From contig DASPRQ010000084.1 of the NCBI GenBank assembly GCA_035624355.1, forward strand, positions 43,969-107,968: DNA of 64,000 nucleotides. The letters are read 5' to 3'. How positions within the stretch are numbered: the first letter of the stretch is position 1; each line of letters opens with the position of its first letter. The DNA comes from Usitatibacter sp035624355 (GTDB taxonomy: Bacteria > Pseudomonadota > Gammaproteobacteria > Burkholderiales > Usitatibacteraceae). A program made the position numbers and the translations under genes. This document shows positions 40,658-49,689 of the stretch, one piece after another. The notes under the pieces were generated by a model that saw nothing but the letters and a program-made list of their open reading frames with translations, ran no database searches and was not told the origin of the DNA.

Positions 40658-41566
40658 ATGGACCGGAGGCAGGCGCTCGGGTTCCTCGCGGCATCGGCGG
40701 CGGCGGCCTTCGTCCGGCCGGGCATGGCGCGCGCCGCGCCCGCGGTGCTCGAGCGGGCCATCCCGTCGTCGGGCGAGCGCGTTCCCGCGATCGGCATGGG
40801 CACCTGGATCACCTTCGATGTCGGGGGCGATCCGGCGGCGGGCGCGATCCGCACCGGCATCCTCGACGACTTCTTCGCCGCGGGCGGGCGCCTCATCGAC
40901 TCCTCCCCGATGTACGGAAGCTCCGAGCAGGTGCTGGGCGAGCGCATGCCGCCGAGCGCCGCCGGGCGGCTCTTCGCCGCGACCAAGGTGTGGACGGTGG
41001 GCGCGCTGGCGGGGCGTCGTCAGGTGGAGGAGTCGCTGCGGCTCTGGAGGATCTCGCGCTTCGACCTGCTGCAGGTGCACAACTTCCTCGACTGGGAGGC
41101 GCACCTGCCGGTGCTCCAGGCGATGAAGGCCGAAGGGCGCGTGCGCTACGTGGGCGTGACCACCTCCCATGGCCGGCGCCACGACCTCGCGGAGCACATC
41201 CTGCGCACGCGCAAGATCGACTTCGTGCAGTTCACCTACAACGTGACGCACCGCGAGGCCGAGGAGCGCCTGCTGCCGCTCGCTGCCGAGCGCGGCATCG
41301 CGGTGATCGTCAATCGCCCGTTCGATGGCGGAAACCTCTTCGGGCCGAAGACGGAAAAGCCGCTGCCGGGATGGGGTGCCGAGATCGGCTGCGCCTCCTG
41401 GGCCGAGGCGTTCCTCAAGTTCGTCGTCTCGCACCCGGCCGTGACCTGCGCGATCCCCGCGACCTCGAAGCGCGCGCACATGGCCGAGAACATGCGGGCG
41501 CTTTCCGGGCCGTTGCCCGACGCTGCGTTGAGGAAGCGGATCATCGCGGACTACGAAAGGCTCTAG
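40658..41566 (+). CDS. Tat-exported aldo/keto reductase
   Basis: A 302-residue aldo/keto reductase-fold protein with a twin-arginine signal (MDRRQALGFLAASAAAAF, cut after ARA). The catalytic tetrad can be placed: D in LIDSSPMYG, Y in the same motif, K in FAATKVWT and H in LLQVHNF. The C-terminal half has the NADPH-site-like IPATSKRAHMAENM. The Tat signal implies that it folds with its cofactor in the cytoplasm before export. Its substrate is unknown. It is divergent from uppP with only 47 bases between starts and convergent with the cus operon. Confidence 0.88.
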   Translation: MDRRQALGFLAASAAAAFVRPGMARAAPAVLERAIPSSGERVPAIGMGTWITFDVGGDPAAGAIRTGILDDFFAAGGRLIDSSPMYGSSEQVLGERMPPSAAGRLFAATKVWTVGALAGRRQVEESLRLWRISRFDLLQVHNFLDWEAHLPVLQAMKAEGRVRYVGVTTSHGRRHDLAEHILRTRKIDFVQFTYNVTHREAEERLLPLAAERGIAVIVNRPFDGGNLFGPKTEKPLPGWGAEIGCASWAEAFLKFVVSHPAVTCAIPATSKRAHMAENMRALSGPLPDAALRKRIIADYERL

Positions 41567-41583
41567 CGGGTCGGTGAGGGAGC

Positions 41584-44500
41584 TCAATCGGCGGATGCGG
41601 GCGCCGCGGCTCGCGCGGCTTCGGATTCTCCCGCGGGGCGCCCGCGGCGCAGCTCGCGCCGCCGCAGCAGCAGGAAGGCGGCGGGGATCACGAACATCGA
41701 GAGGAGCGGAGCGGTCAGCATGCCGCCCACCATCGGTGCGGCGATGCGCTGCGTGATCTCCGAGCCCGTGCCGGAATCGAACAGGATCGGCAGCAGCCCC
41801 GCCAGCACGACGGCGACCGTCATCGCCTTCGGGCGCACGCGCAGCACCGCGCCCTCCTCGATCGCATCGAGCAGCGTCGCCTCGTTCGCGGGCGCGCCCT
41901 GGGCGATGCGCCGCTCCCAAGCCTGCTTCAGGTAGATCAGCATCACCACGCCGAACTCCGCCGCCACGCCGGCGAGCGCGATGAAGCCCACGGCGCTCGC
42001 GATCGAGACCGCGTGGCCGAGCGCGTACAGCAGCCAGAAGCCGCCCACGAGCGCGAAAGGCAGCGACGCGAGGATCAGCGCCGCCTCGTCCGCGCGGCGG
42101 AACGTGAGGTAGAGCAGCACGAAGATGATCGCGAGCGTCGCCGGAACCACGAGGCGCAACCGGGCGGTCGCGCGCTCGAGATACTCGAACTGACCCGACC
42201 AGCCGATCGAATAGCCCGGCGGAAGCCGCACCTCGCGTTCGACCGCGGCCTGCATGTCGCGCACCGCGCCGCGCAGATCCCGCCCGCGCAGGTCCACGTA
42301 GACCCAGGTCGACGGGCGCGCGTTCTCGCTCTTGAGCATCGGCGGGCCGTCGGCCACGCGGATGTCGGTGAAGGCGCCGAGCGGCACCTGCGCGCCGCGC
42401 TCGGTCACCACGGGGAGCTCGCGCAGCTTCTGCACGGAATCGCGCAGCTCGCGCGGATAGCGCACGCTCACGGGGAAGCGCTGCAGCCCCTCGACGGTCT
42501 CGCCCACCGCCTCCCCGCCGATCGCGGAGGAGACGATCGACTGCGCGTCGGCCACGTTGAGGCCGTAGCGCGCGGCCGCGCGCCGGTCGATGGAGATGTC
42601 GACGTAGCGCCCGCCGGTGAGACGCTCCGCGATCGCGGAGGTCACGCCCGGCACGGTCTTCACCGCGCCTTCCACCTCGCGCGCGATGCGGTCCAGCTCC
42701 GCGAGGTCCGGTCCGGAGACCTTCACGCCGACGGGGCTCTTGATGCCGGTGGCGAGCATGTCGATGCGGTTGCGAATCGGCGGCACCCAGAGATTTGCGA
42801 GGCCCGGCACCTTCACCGTGCGGTCCAGCTCCTCGACGAGCTTGCGCGGCGTCATGCCGGGGCGCCACTCGCTCCTCGGCTTGAACCGGATCGTGGTCTC
42901 GAACATCTCGAGCGGCGCGGGATCGGTGGCGCTTTCCGCGCGGCCCGCCTTCCCGAACACGCGGGCGACCTCCGGCACCTGGCGGATCATGCGGTCGGTC
43001 TGTTGCAGGAGCTCGGAAGCCTTCGCCGCGGAGATGCCCGGCAGCGCGCTCGGCATGTAGAGGAGATCCCCCTCGTCGAGCGGCGGCAGGAACTCGCCGC
43101 CCAAGCGCGACAGGGGCCAGGCGGTCAGCAGGACCGCGAGGAGAGCGAGACCGATCGCCGCCCACGGCCGCGCGAGCACTTTGCCGAGCAGCGGCCGGTA
43201 CCACGCCATGAGCCGGACGTTGATCGGGTTCGCCGCCTCGTCGAGAATGCGGCCGCGGACGAGGTAGCCCATCAGCACCGGCACGAGCGTCACCGAGATG
43301 CCGGCCGCCGCCGCCATCGCGTACGTCTTCGTGAACGCGAGCGGCGAGAAGAGGCGCCCCTCCTGCGCCTCGAGCGTGAAGATCGGCATGAACGAGAGCG
43401 TGATGACCAGCAGGCTGAAGAAGAGCGCCGGCCCGACCTCGATTGCCGCCTCGCCGACGAGCTTCCAGCGGACGGAGTCGGGAATCGCGGCGGAGCCCCC
43501 GCTCCCGTGCCGCCACCTCTCCAGGTGGCGATGCGCGTTCTCGATCATCACGATCGCGGCGTCCACCATCGCGCCGATCGCGATCGCGATGCCGCCGAGC
43601 GACATCAGGTTCGCGTTGATCCCCTGCACCTCCATCACGCCGAAGGAGGCGAGCACGCCGAGCGGCAGCGCCACGATCGCGACGAGCGAGGAGCGCAGGT
43701 GCAGCAGGAACGCGAAGCACACGATCGCCACGACGATGAATTCCTCGACGAGCTTGTGCTGCAGGTTCGCGACCGACCGGTGGATGAGCTGCGAGCGGTC
43801 GTACGTGGTCACGATCTCGACGCCCTTCGGAAGGCCGGCCTTCAGCGACGCGAGCTTCGCCTTCACGGCGTCGAGGGTCGCAAGGGCGTTGCGCCCCGAG
43901 CGCATCACGATCACGCCGCCCACCACCTCGCCTTCGCCGTCGAGCTCCGCGATGCCGCGGCGCATCTCCGGCCCCACCTGCACGCGCGCGACGTCGCCCA
44001 GCGTCACCGGCGTGCCGCTGTCGCTCACGGAAAGCGGAATCGCGCGGAAGTCGTCGAGCGTCCGCAGGTACCCGTTGGAGCGCACCATGTATTCCGCCTC
44101 GCCCATCTCGAGCACTCCGCCGCCCGTCTCGCGGTTGGCGTTGCGGATCGCGGCGATGACCCTGTCCTGCGCGATCCCGTAGGCGCGTAGCCGGTCGGGA
44201 TCGAGCACGACCTGGTACTCGCGCACCATGCCGCCGATCGTCGCGACCTCGGCCACGTTCGGCACGCTCTTCAGCTCGTACCTCAGGAACCAGTCCTGCA
44301 GCGCGCGCAGCTGCCCGAGATCGTGCTGCCCGGTGCGGTCGACGAGCGCGTACTCGTAGATCCAGCCCACGCCCGTCGCGTCGGGACCCAGCGAGGCCTT
44401 CGCCTGCGCCGGAAGCCTCGACTCGACCTGGTTCAGGTACTCGAGCACGCGCGAGCGCGCCCAGTAGAGGTCGGTTCCGTCCTCGAAGAGCACGTACACG

Positions 44501-44775
44501 AACGAGTCGCCGAAGAACGAGAAGCCGCGCACCGCCTTCGCCCCCGGCACCGACATCATCGTCGTCGTGAGCGGATAGGTGACCTGGTCCTCGACCACGC
44601 GCGGCGCCTGGCCTGGATACGTCGTGCGGATGATGACCTGCACGTCCGAGAGGTCGGGGAGCGCGTCGAGCGGCGTGTGCAGCATCGACCAGCTGCCCCA
44701 CGCGGCGAGCGCGAGCGCGGCGAGCAGCACCAGGAAGCGATTGGCGAGCGACCAGCGGATGAGGCGCGCGATCAT
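41584..44775 (-). CDS. cusA: Copper/silver RND efflux pump CusA
   Basis: Inner-membrane heavy-metal RND transporter of 1063 residues. It has the first transmembrane helix after RLIRWSLANRF, two large periplasmic loops, and helices 2-6 and 8-12. The helix-4 signature GAMVDAAIVMIENAHRHLERW is shown in two parts: GAMVDAAIVMIEN with the proton-relay aspartate, and AHRHLERW. This matches the monovalent-metal (Cu/Ag) CusA class rather than CzcA. A periplasmic methionine in NRIDMLATGIKSP corresponds to a metal-relay position in CusA. Last gene of cusC-cusB-cusA; its start overlaps the cusB stop (ATGA). No CusRS or CueR regulator is in the window. Confidence 0.94.
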   Translation of the reverse strand: MIARLIRWSLANRFLVLLAALALAAWGSWSMLHTPLDALPDLSDVQVIIRTTYPGQAPRVVEDQVTYPLTTTMMSVPGAKAVRGFSFFGDSFVYVLFEDGTDLYWARSRVLEYLNQVESRLPAQAKASLGPDATGVGWIYEYALVDRTGQHDLGQLRALQDWFLRYELKSVPNVAEVATIGGMVREYQVVLDPDRLRAYGIAQDRVIAAIRNANRETGGGVLEMGEAEYMVRSNGYLRTLDDFRAIPLSVSDSGTPVTLGDVARVQVGPEMRRGIAELDGEGEVVGGVIVMRSGRNALATLDAVKAKLASLKAGLPKGVEIVTTYDRSQLIHRSVANLQHKLVEEFIVVAIVCFAFLLHLRSSLVAIVALPLGVLASFGVMEVQGINANLMSLGGIAIAIGAMVDAAIVMIENAHRHLERWRHGSGGSAAIPDSVRWKLVGEAAIEVGPALFFSLLVITLSFMPIFTLEAQEGRLFSPLAFTKTYAMAAAAGISVTLVPVLMGYLVRGRILDEAANPINVRLMAWYRPLLGKVLARPWAAIGLALLAVLLTAWPLSRLGGEFLPPLDEGDLLYMPSALPGISAAKASELLQQTDRMIRQVPEVARVFGKAGRAESATDPAPLEMFETTIRFKPRSEWRPGMTPRKLVEELDRTVKVPGLANLWVPPIRNRIDMLATGIKSPVGVKVSGPDLAELDRIAREVEGAVKTVPGVTSAIAERLTGGRYVDISIDRRAAARYGLNVADAQSIVSSAIGGEAVGETVEGLQRFPVSVRYPRELRDSVQKLRELPVVTERGAQVPLGAFTDIRVADGPPMLKSENARPSTWVYVDLRGRDLRGAVRDMQAAVEREVRLPPGYSIGWSGQFEYLERATARLRLVVPATLAIIFVLLYLTFRRADEAALILASLPFALVGGFWLLYALGHAVSIASAVGFIALAGVAAEFGVVMLIYLKQAWERRIAQGAPANEATLLDAIEEGAVLRVRPKAMTVAVVLAGLLPILFDSGTGSEITQRIAAPMVGGMLTAPLLSMFVIPAAFLLLRRRELRRGRPAGESEAARAAAPASAD

Positions 44776-46055
44776 GACGCGCTCCCGCTCTTGCGCTCGA
44801 CGGGCGCCGGCTGCGTCGGCGGCGACATCCGGCGCTCGACGCCACGCAGGCTCGCCTCGGAATCGATCAGGAACTGCCCCGACGCGACCACCTTCGTGCC
44901 GGCGTCGATGCCTTCGAGGATCTCGGTCTTCCCTCCGGCGTCGCGGCCCACCCTGACGGTCACGGGCTCGAAGCGTCCCGCGCCGCGGTCGACGACCACG
45001 ATCGAGCGCTCGCCGGTGACGATCACCGATTCGCTGGGCACGAGCACCGCATCGCGCGACTCCCGCGGCGCGATGGAGACGGTGGCGAACATGCCGGGCT
45101 TGAGCTTCCCGCGCGGGTTCGCGAGCTCGACGCGTGCCCGCAGGGTGCGCGTCGCGGGATTCACCTCGGGCAGCACCGCGGAGACGCGCCCCGCGAACGT
45201 CTCGCCCGGATAGGCCGGGACCGTCGCGCGGATCGGCGCGCCAGGCACGACGGCGCCCGCGAGCGCCTCGGGAATGTCGAGGTTCACCCAGACCGTCGAG
45301 AGGCCGTTCAGGCGGAAGAGCGTCGCGCCGGGCATCACGTTCATGCCTTCGCGCGCGCCCAGCTCGCCCACCACGCCGTCCACCGGCGAGACGAGCGTCA
45401 CGTGCGCGACGGGCTTCCCGGCGCGATCGACCGCCTCGACCTGCGCCTCGGTCATGTTGAGGAGCAGCAGGCGGTTCCTCGCCGCCGCGGCGAGCTCCGC
45501 GGCGCCCGGCGCGGTGCTCGCCCTGAGCGCGAGATATTCCTGCTGCGCGCCCGCCCAGTCGGGCACGAAGAGGTCGACGAGCGGCTCGCCCTTGCGCACC
45601 GGGTCGAGCGGCGCGCGCACGTGGAGCTTCTGCACGTAGCCCGCGGTGCGGGACTGCACGAGCTCCACGGCGCGCTCGTCGAAGGCGACGGTTCCGACCA
45701 CGTCGACCGGGCGATCGAGCCGGCCTCTTTCGGCGACGGCGGTGCGCACCCCGAGGCTCTGCGCGAGCTGCGGGTCGACCTTCACGCCGCTCGCGGGTTG
45801 CTCGTCGGCGTAGACGGGCACGAGGTCCATGTCCATGTAGGGCGACTTGCCGGGCTTGTCGAACCTCGTGCCGGGGACCATCGGGTCGTGCCAGTAGAGG
45901 ATCTGGCGAGCGCTCTTCACGCCGCCTGCCGGCACGTTGGATGCGCCGTCGGCGCTCGCGGGCATTGCACGGTGCGCCCACCAGAGGCCGCCCGCCGCGC
46001 CCGCGGCGAGGAAGACGGCTGCGACGGCGGCGAGGAGGATCGGATTGCGGCTCAT
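44772..46055 (-). CDS. cusB: Efflux periplasmic adaptor CusB
   Basis: Membrane-fusion protein of 427 residues linking CusA to CusC. An uncleaved N-terminal hydrophobic segment (about 6-28) is followed by a heavy-metal-binding YHS-like domain ILYWHDPMVPGTRFD ... GKSPYMDMDLVPVY (about 50-85) rich in Met, Asp and His. Then come the lipoyl and hairpin region (GYVQKLHVRAPLDPVRKGEP; LVSPVDGVVGELGAREGMNV) and beta-barrel domains. The metal-binding domain is typical of Cu/Ag adaptors. Four-base overlaps with cusC and cusA indicate coupled translation. Confidence 0.94.
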   Translation of the reverse strand: MSRNPILLAAVAAVFLAAGAAGGLWWAHRAMPASADGASNVPAGGVKSARQILYWHDPMVPGTRFDKPGKSPYMDMDLVPVYADEQPASGVKVDPQLAQSLGVRTAVAERGRLDRPVDVVGTVAFDERAVELVQSRTAGYVQKLHVRAPLDPVRKGEPLVDLFVPDWAGAQQEYLALRASTAPGAAELAAAARNRLLLLNMTEAQVEAVDRAGKPVAHVTLVSPVDGVVGELGAREGMNVMPGATLFRLNGLSTVWVNLDIPEALAGAVVPGAPIRATVPAYPGETFAGRVSAVLPEVNPATRTLRARVELANPRGKLKPGMFATVSIAPRESRDAVLVPSESVIVTGERSIVVVDRGAGRFEPVTVRVGRDAGGKTEILEGIDAGTKVVASGQFLIDSEASLRGVERRMSPPTQPAPVERKSGSAS

Positions 46056-47317
46056 GGCTGCGACCTTTCGGGAACGAGGTAGGCGAGCTGCGCCCAGGCC
46101 CGGGCGAGCTCCGATTCGGCGGCGATCTCGGAAAGGCGCGCTTCGAGCAGCGCGCGCCGCGCTTCGAGCGCCGCGGCGAGGTCCGCGCGGCCGCCGGCGT
46201 AGGCCGCCTGCGCGAGGCGCGCGCGCTCCTCGGCGAGCGGGACGATGTCGCGCTTCTGGCGATCGAGGCGCGCCTTCGCGATGTCCCAGTCCGCGAGGCC
46301 CGCGCGGATGTCGGCGAGGTGCTTCGCGCGCGCATCCTCGGCCTGCGCGCGCACCTGCTCCAGCGCGCGTTCCTTCGATTCCACGACGGGCGCCTGGCGC
46401 GCCGACTGGAAGATCGGAAGGTCCACGCGCACCATGAGCGTCACCATGTTGTCGAAGGGCGCCGCGCGCTGCCCGTACGAGAGCTCCACGCTCCAGTCGG
46501 GCTTCTTCGCCTCCTCCGCGAGCTTGAGGTCGGCTTCCGCCGCAGCCTCCATCGGGGCGTACATGGCGAGGTGCGGATGGCGCTCGAGGTCCGATTCGAG
46601 CATGGCGCCGTGCTTCGCGAGCGCCGTCACGTCGGGGGCCCTGCCCGGCGCGCGGGCGGCGTCGGCTCCGATCCAGCGCGCGAGCATCGCCTCCGCACGC
46701 CGCGCGCGCCCCTCGATCTCGAGCCGGCGGTCGGCGAGCATCGCGCGCGCGGAGCGGGCCATGATCGCCTCGCCCGACCCCGCCTTGCCAGCGGCGAGGT
46801 CCGCCGTCGAGGCCGACGCCTGGAGCTCGAGCTCCTTCGCGAGCGCATCGACGAGCGCGAGCTGCTTGCCCGCGTAGCAGCGGTCGAACCAGGCGACCGC
46901 GACGTCGCGCTCGAGGTCCGCGCGCTGCATCTCCACGAACGCCGCCTCGCGCTGCGAATCGGCCTCGGCCTTCAGCGTGCGCTCCTCGCGCTTGCCGGGA
47001 AGCACGAACTGCTGCATCACGCCGATGCGCTTCATCGTCATCGAGTCGGCGTCGAGGCTCCACTTGTTGGGCCCCTCGGCGGGCACGTTCTCCACGCCGA
47101 AGAAGAGCTGCGGGTCGGGATTCTCGCCGGCGGCGGGGACGAGCGCGGCGGCGGCGCGGGCGGACGCCTGCTGCGCGGCGAGCTGCGGCGAGCGCGCCTG
47201 GGCGATCGCGAGCGCCTCGTCGAGCGAAAGCGGCGGGGCGGCGAACGCGGGCGCGGCGAGCGCGGCAGCGGTCGCGAGGAGAATCCGCGCGCGGCGGATC
47301 GGCATAGCAGGAACCAT
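46052..47317 (-). CDS. cusC: Outer-membrane efflux channel CusC-like (TolC family)
   Basis: A 421-residue TolC-type outer-membrane factor. A signal peptide (ILLATAAALAAPAFAAPP) is followed by two OEP repeats of long helices, beginning SLDEALAIAQARSPQLAAQQ. It completes the CusCBA tripartite pump that exports copper/silver across both membranes. The first ATG is preferred because GGAGG lies four bases upstream; an ATG four codons later lacks a Shine-Dalgarno. That Shine-Dalgarno is one arm of an inverted repeat (see 47322-47382). Confidence 0.9.
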   Translation of the reverse strand: MVPAMPIRRARILLATAAALAAPAFAAPPLSLDEALAIAQARSPQLAAQQASARAAAALVPAAGENPDPQLFFGVENVPAEGPNKWSLDADSMTMKRIGVMQQFVLPGKREERTLKAEADSQREAAFVEMQRADLERDVAVAWFDRCYAGKQLALVDALAKELELQASASTADLAAGKAGSGEAIMARSARAMLADRRLEIEGRARRAEAMLARWIGADAARAPGRAPDVTALAKHGAMLESDLERHPHLAMYAPMEAAAEADLKLAEEAKKPDWSVELSYGQRAAPFDNMVTLMVRVDLPIFQSARQAPVVESKERALEQVRAQAEDARAKHLADIRAGLADWDIAKARLDRQKRDIVPLAEERARLAQAAYAGGRADLAAALEARRALLEARLSEIAAESELARAWAQLAYLVPERSQP

Positions 47318-47321
47318 GGAG

Positions 47322-47382
47322 CCTCCGGAAACGGGGAATCGACGGCCGCGCGAAATGCGCGGCCGGACGGCCTCTCCGGAGG
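47322..47382 (-). promoter_or_regulatory. Nested inverted repeat covering the cusC ribosome binding site
   Basis: An inner perfect hairpin, CGGCCGCGC with a five-base loop and GCGCGGCCG (47343-47365), is enclosed by CCTCCGGA (47322-47329) and TCCGGAGG (47375-47382). The proximal outer arm contains the GGAGG Shine-Dalgarno of cusC on the minus strand. There is no T-tract, so it is not an obvious terminator. Translational control or mRNA processing between the small upstream gene and cusC is inferred. Confidence 0.55.
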
Positions 47383-47384
47383 GA

Positions 47385-47759
47385 TCAGATGCGCAGGACG
47401 GTGTAGCCGATCAACGGCGGCGCGGGACCGGCCGACGCGGCGAACGGGGAATCGTACGCGGGGGCGCGCAGGGAGACCGGCTCTCGCGCCTCGACGCGCA
47501 GCGCCGGCGGCACGGGGAGCGCGGTAGCCGACGGAGGATTGCCGAGCGGCTGGAACGAGACCTTGCCGTCGTGGCAATGGCGCTCGCAGAGCGTCATGTC
47601 CATCGCCGGCGCGTCCCCGCCGTTCGCCGAGGCCATCGCGGCCATCGGCGCGGCCATGTCGCCGTTGTCCGCGCAGGCGTGCAGCGCCATCGCGAACGGC
47701 GCGAACAGCGTCGCCGCGAGGGCGAGGATGGCGGCGGCCAATCGGGTACGGCGGCTCAT
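47385..47759 (-). CDS. Small exported Cys/His/Met-rich protein ahead of the cus operon
   Basis: A 124-residue protein with a signal peptide (AAAILALAATLFAPFAMA). The mature N-terminus is rich in potential soft-metal ligands: LHACADNGDM, several Met-Ala pairs, then AMDMTLCERHCHDGKV with two Cys and two His. The second half is a Pro/Ala-rich tail (GPAPPLIGYTVLRI). Position as first gene of the cus unit suggests a periplasmic copper/silver-binding or sensing role, but the family was not recognised. Only the ATG at MSRRTRLAAA gives a clean signal peptide; longer in-frame starts lack one. Confidence 0.75.
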   Translation of the reverse strand: MSRRTRLAAAILALAATLFAPFAMALHACADNGDMAAPMAAMASANGGDAPAMDMTLCERHCHDGKVSFQPLGNPPSATALPVPPALRVEAREPVSLRAPAYDSPFAASAGPAPPLIGYTVLRI

Positions 47760-47956
47760 GGGCGCCATTATCGGGCAACAAGGGTCCTCCCGTTTGCGCG
47801 CGATCAAGGCGGCGAAGCGCCCGGGCACCCCCACCCCGCGGCCCTGGTGCGGCTCTCCCAATTACAGGCGTAACCCGCGGTGTGATGCGGCGCACGTTCT
47901 TTTCGGGCTCGCGCAGGCACCGTTGTCGCAACTCCATGAAATAGGGAGTACATCCT

Positions 47957-49279
47957 GTGAAATGCACGGCAAAGCCGCTCGCCAAGAGCGCGCGGCAAGT
48001 GTTCATCGCGCTCCTCTCGAGCGCCTTCGTGGCCACCACGGCGCACGCGCAGACCGATTCCGAGCGCATACGCGACCTGGAGCGCAAGCTCGACGAGAGC
48101 ATGCAGCTCATCCGGAAGCTCAACGCGCGAGTGGGCGAGCTCGAGAAGGAGCGGGCCCCCGCGCCCGCTGCGGCGAAGCCGGCGACGGCCGCGCAGGAGG
48201 CGCGCATCGAGAAGCTCGAGCGCGACGTCACGCAGATCGCGTCGAGCCGCTCGAGTGCCGTCGAGGTGGGAGGAATTCCGCTGCACGGATTCACCGACGT
48301 CGATTACCAGAGCTCGGGGCGTCCTACCGAAAGCGGCCGGACCAGCGGCTTCACGCTCGGCAACCTCGACTTCTACCTCACGCCGAGCTTCGGCCGCGTC
48401 CGCATGCTGGGTGAGCTAAACTTCGAGGTGAACAGCGAGGGCGGGCTCGACACCGACCTGGAGCGGCTGCAGCTCGGCTACGCGGTGAGCGACGCGCTCA
48501 CTGCGTGGATGGGCCGCTTCCACACGCCCTACGGGTACTGGAACGCGGCGTTCCACCACGGCGCGCAGATCCAGACCAGCATCACGCGCCCGCGCTTCAT
48601 CGACTTCGAGGACAAGGGCGGCGTGCTGCCGGCGCATACGGTGGGCCTGTGGGCCACCGGCCACGTCCCGGCCGGCGACGGCCAGGTGGTCTACGACGCG
48701 TACTTCGCGAACGGCAGCCGCATCGTCGACGGCACACTCGACTTCAACGCCTTTCTCGACGACAACGCGAACAAGGCGGTCGGCGCGAACGTGGGCTACC
48801 GCTTCGGCGGCGCGCTCGACGGGCTGCTCCTCGGCCTTCACGGCCTGCGCGAGGACGTGAACGCTTACGATGGCGGCACGCTCGCCGCCCGTACCCGGCT
48901 CGCGCTCGCCGGCGGTTACTTCTACCTCGATCGCGACGACTGGGAAGGCATCGGGGAGTACTACCGCTTCCACAACCGCGACCTCTCCGAGGGCGGCACG
49001 ACGCACACGAGTTGGGCCGCGTTCCTCCAGCTCGGCAAGACCTTCGCGGAGCGCTGGACGCCCTACTACCGGTGGGAAGAGGCCGCTCTCGACGCGACCG
49101 ACCCGTATTTCGCAATGCAGGTATACGGCAACTCCTATCGCCGCCACGTGGGGGGCCTGCGCTTCGCGCTCAACCCCAACACGGCGCTCAAGGTGGAGGC
49201 GAATCGCACGCGTGAAACCTTCGGCGCGGAAGACAAGTCGTACACCGAGATCCGCGCGCAGTTCGCGGTGCGCTTCTAG
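47957..49279 (+). CDS. Outer-membrane porin with coiled-coil N-terminus
   Basis: A 440-residue outer-membrane protein. After a signal peptide (VFIALLSSAFVATTAHAQ) a heptad coiled coil (SERIRDLERKLDESMQLI) and a Pro/Ala linker precede a second short helix and then a beta-barrel of alternating strands. It ends in ...AQFAVRF, with the terminal phenylalanine typical of barrel assembly signals. The layout resembles phosphate-selective (OprP-like) porins. The start is a GTG with GGGAG nine bases upstream; an ATG directly follows in another frame. It heads a three-gene unit with a small periplasmic binding-like protein and a chemoreceptor. Confidence 0.85.
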   Translation: MKCTAKPLAKSARQVFIALLSSAFVATTAHAQTDSERIRDLERKLDESMQLIRKLNARVGELEKERAPAPAAAKPATAAQEARIEKLERDVTQIASSRSSAVEVGGIPLHGFTDVDYQSSGRPTESGRTSGFTLGNLDFYLTPSFGRVRMLGELNFEVNSEGGLDTDLERLQLGYAVSDALTAWMGRFHTPYGYWNAAFHHGAQIQTSITRPRFIDFEDKGGVLPAHTVGLWATGHVPAGDGQVVYDAYFANGSRIVDGTLDFNAFLDDNANKAVGANVGYRFGGALDGLLLGLHGLREDVNAYDGGTLAARTRLALAGGYFYLDRDDWEGIGEYYRFHNRDLSEGGTTHTSWAAFLQLGKTFAERWTPYYRWEEAALDATDPYFAMQVYGNSYRRHVGGLRFALNPNTALKVEANRTRETFGAEDKSYTEIRAQFAVRF

Positions 49280-49288
49280 GAGGCGGCC

Positions 49289-49681
49289 ATGAAGAGAATC
49301 GCGCTCATCGCCGCGGCCCTCGCCGCGGCCGCGGCGCTGCCCGCGGCGGCCGACATCTACATCATCGCGAGCCCCGGATTGGAGCTCACGGCCGATGAGG
49401 CACGCCAAGTGTTCCTCGGCGACAAGCAATTCGCGGGAACCGTGAAGATCGTCCCGTTCGACAACGCCGCCGCGCAATCCGAGTTCCTCACGAAGGTGCT
49501 CGACATGAGCGCGAACCGCTACAACACGCTCTGGGCCAAGAAGGGCTTCCGCGACGGGCTGAACCCGCCGGCCGTGAAGGCCTCGGACCTGGAGGTGCTG
49601 AACGCGGTGAAGGCGACGCCGGGCGCCGTGGGCTACGTGAGCAGCGCGCCCTCGGGCGTCACGGTGGTCCGCAAGTACTAG
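49289..49681 (+). CDS. Small periplasmic phosphate-binding-like protein
   Basis: A 130-residue exported protein (signal peptide ALIAAALAAAAALPAAADIY). The mature part resembles one lobe of PstS-type phosphate-binding proteins: ELTADEARQVFLGDKQFAG (helix after the first strand), VKIVPFDNAAAQSEFLTKVL, and GAVGYVSSAPSGVTVV near the end. About 110 mature residues are too few for a complete two-lobed binding protein, so it may bind ligand differently or hand it to a partner. It is co-transcribed with the porin before it and the chemoreceptor after it (eight-base gaps). Confidence 0.8.
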   Translation: MKRIALIAAALAAAAALPAAADIYIIASPGLELTADEARQVFLGDKQFAGTVKIVPFDNAAAQSEFLTKVLDMSANRYNTLWAKKGFRDGLNPPAVKASDLEVLNAVKATPGAVGYVSSAPSGVTVVRKY

Positions 49682-49689
49682 GCGGCGCC

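Noticed and set aside
46335..47063. Long in-frame upstream extensions of cusA and cusB
   Set aside because: The open frames continue far into the preceding genes, but the RND and adaptor N-termini are recognisable and begin at ATGs overlapping the previous stop codons.
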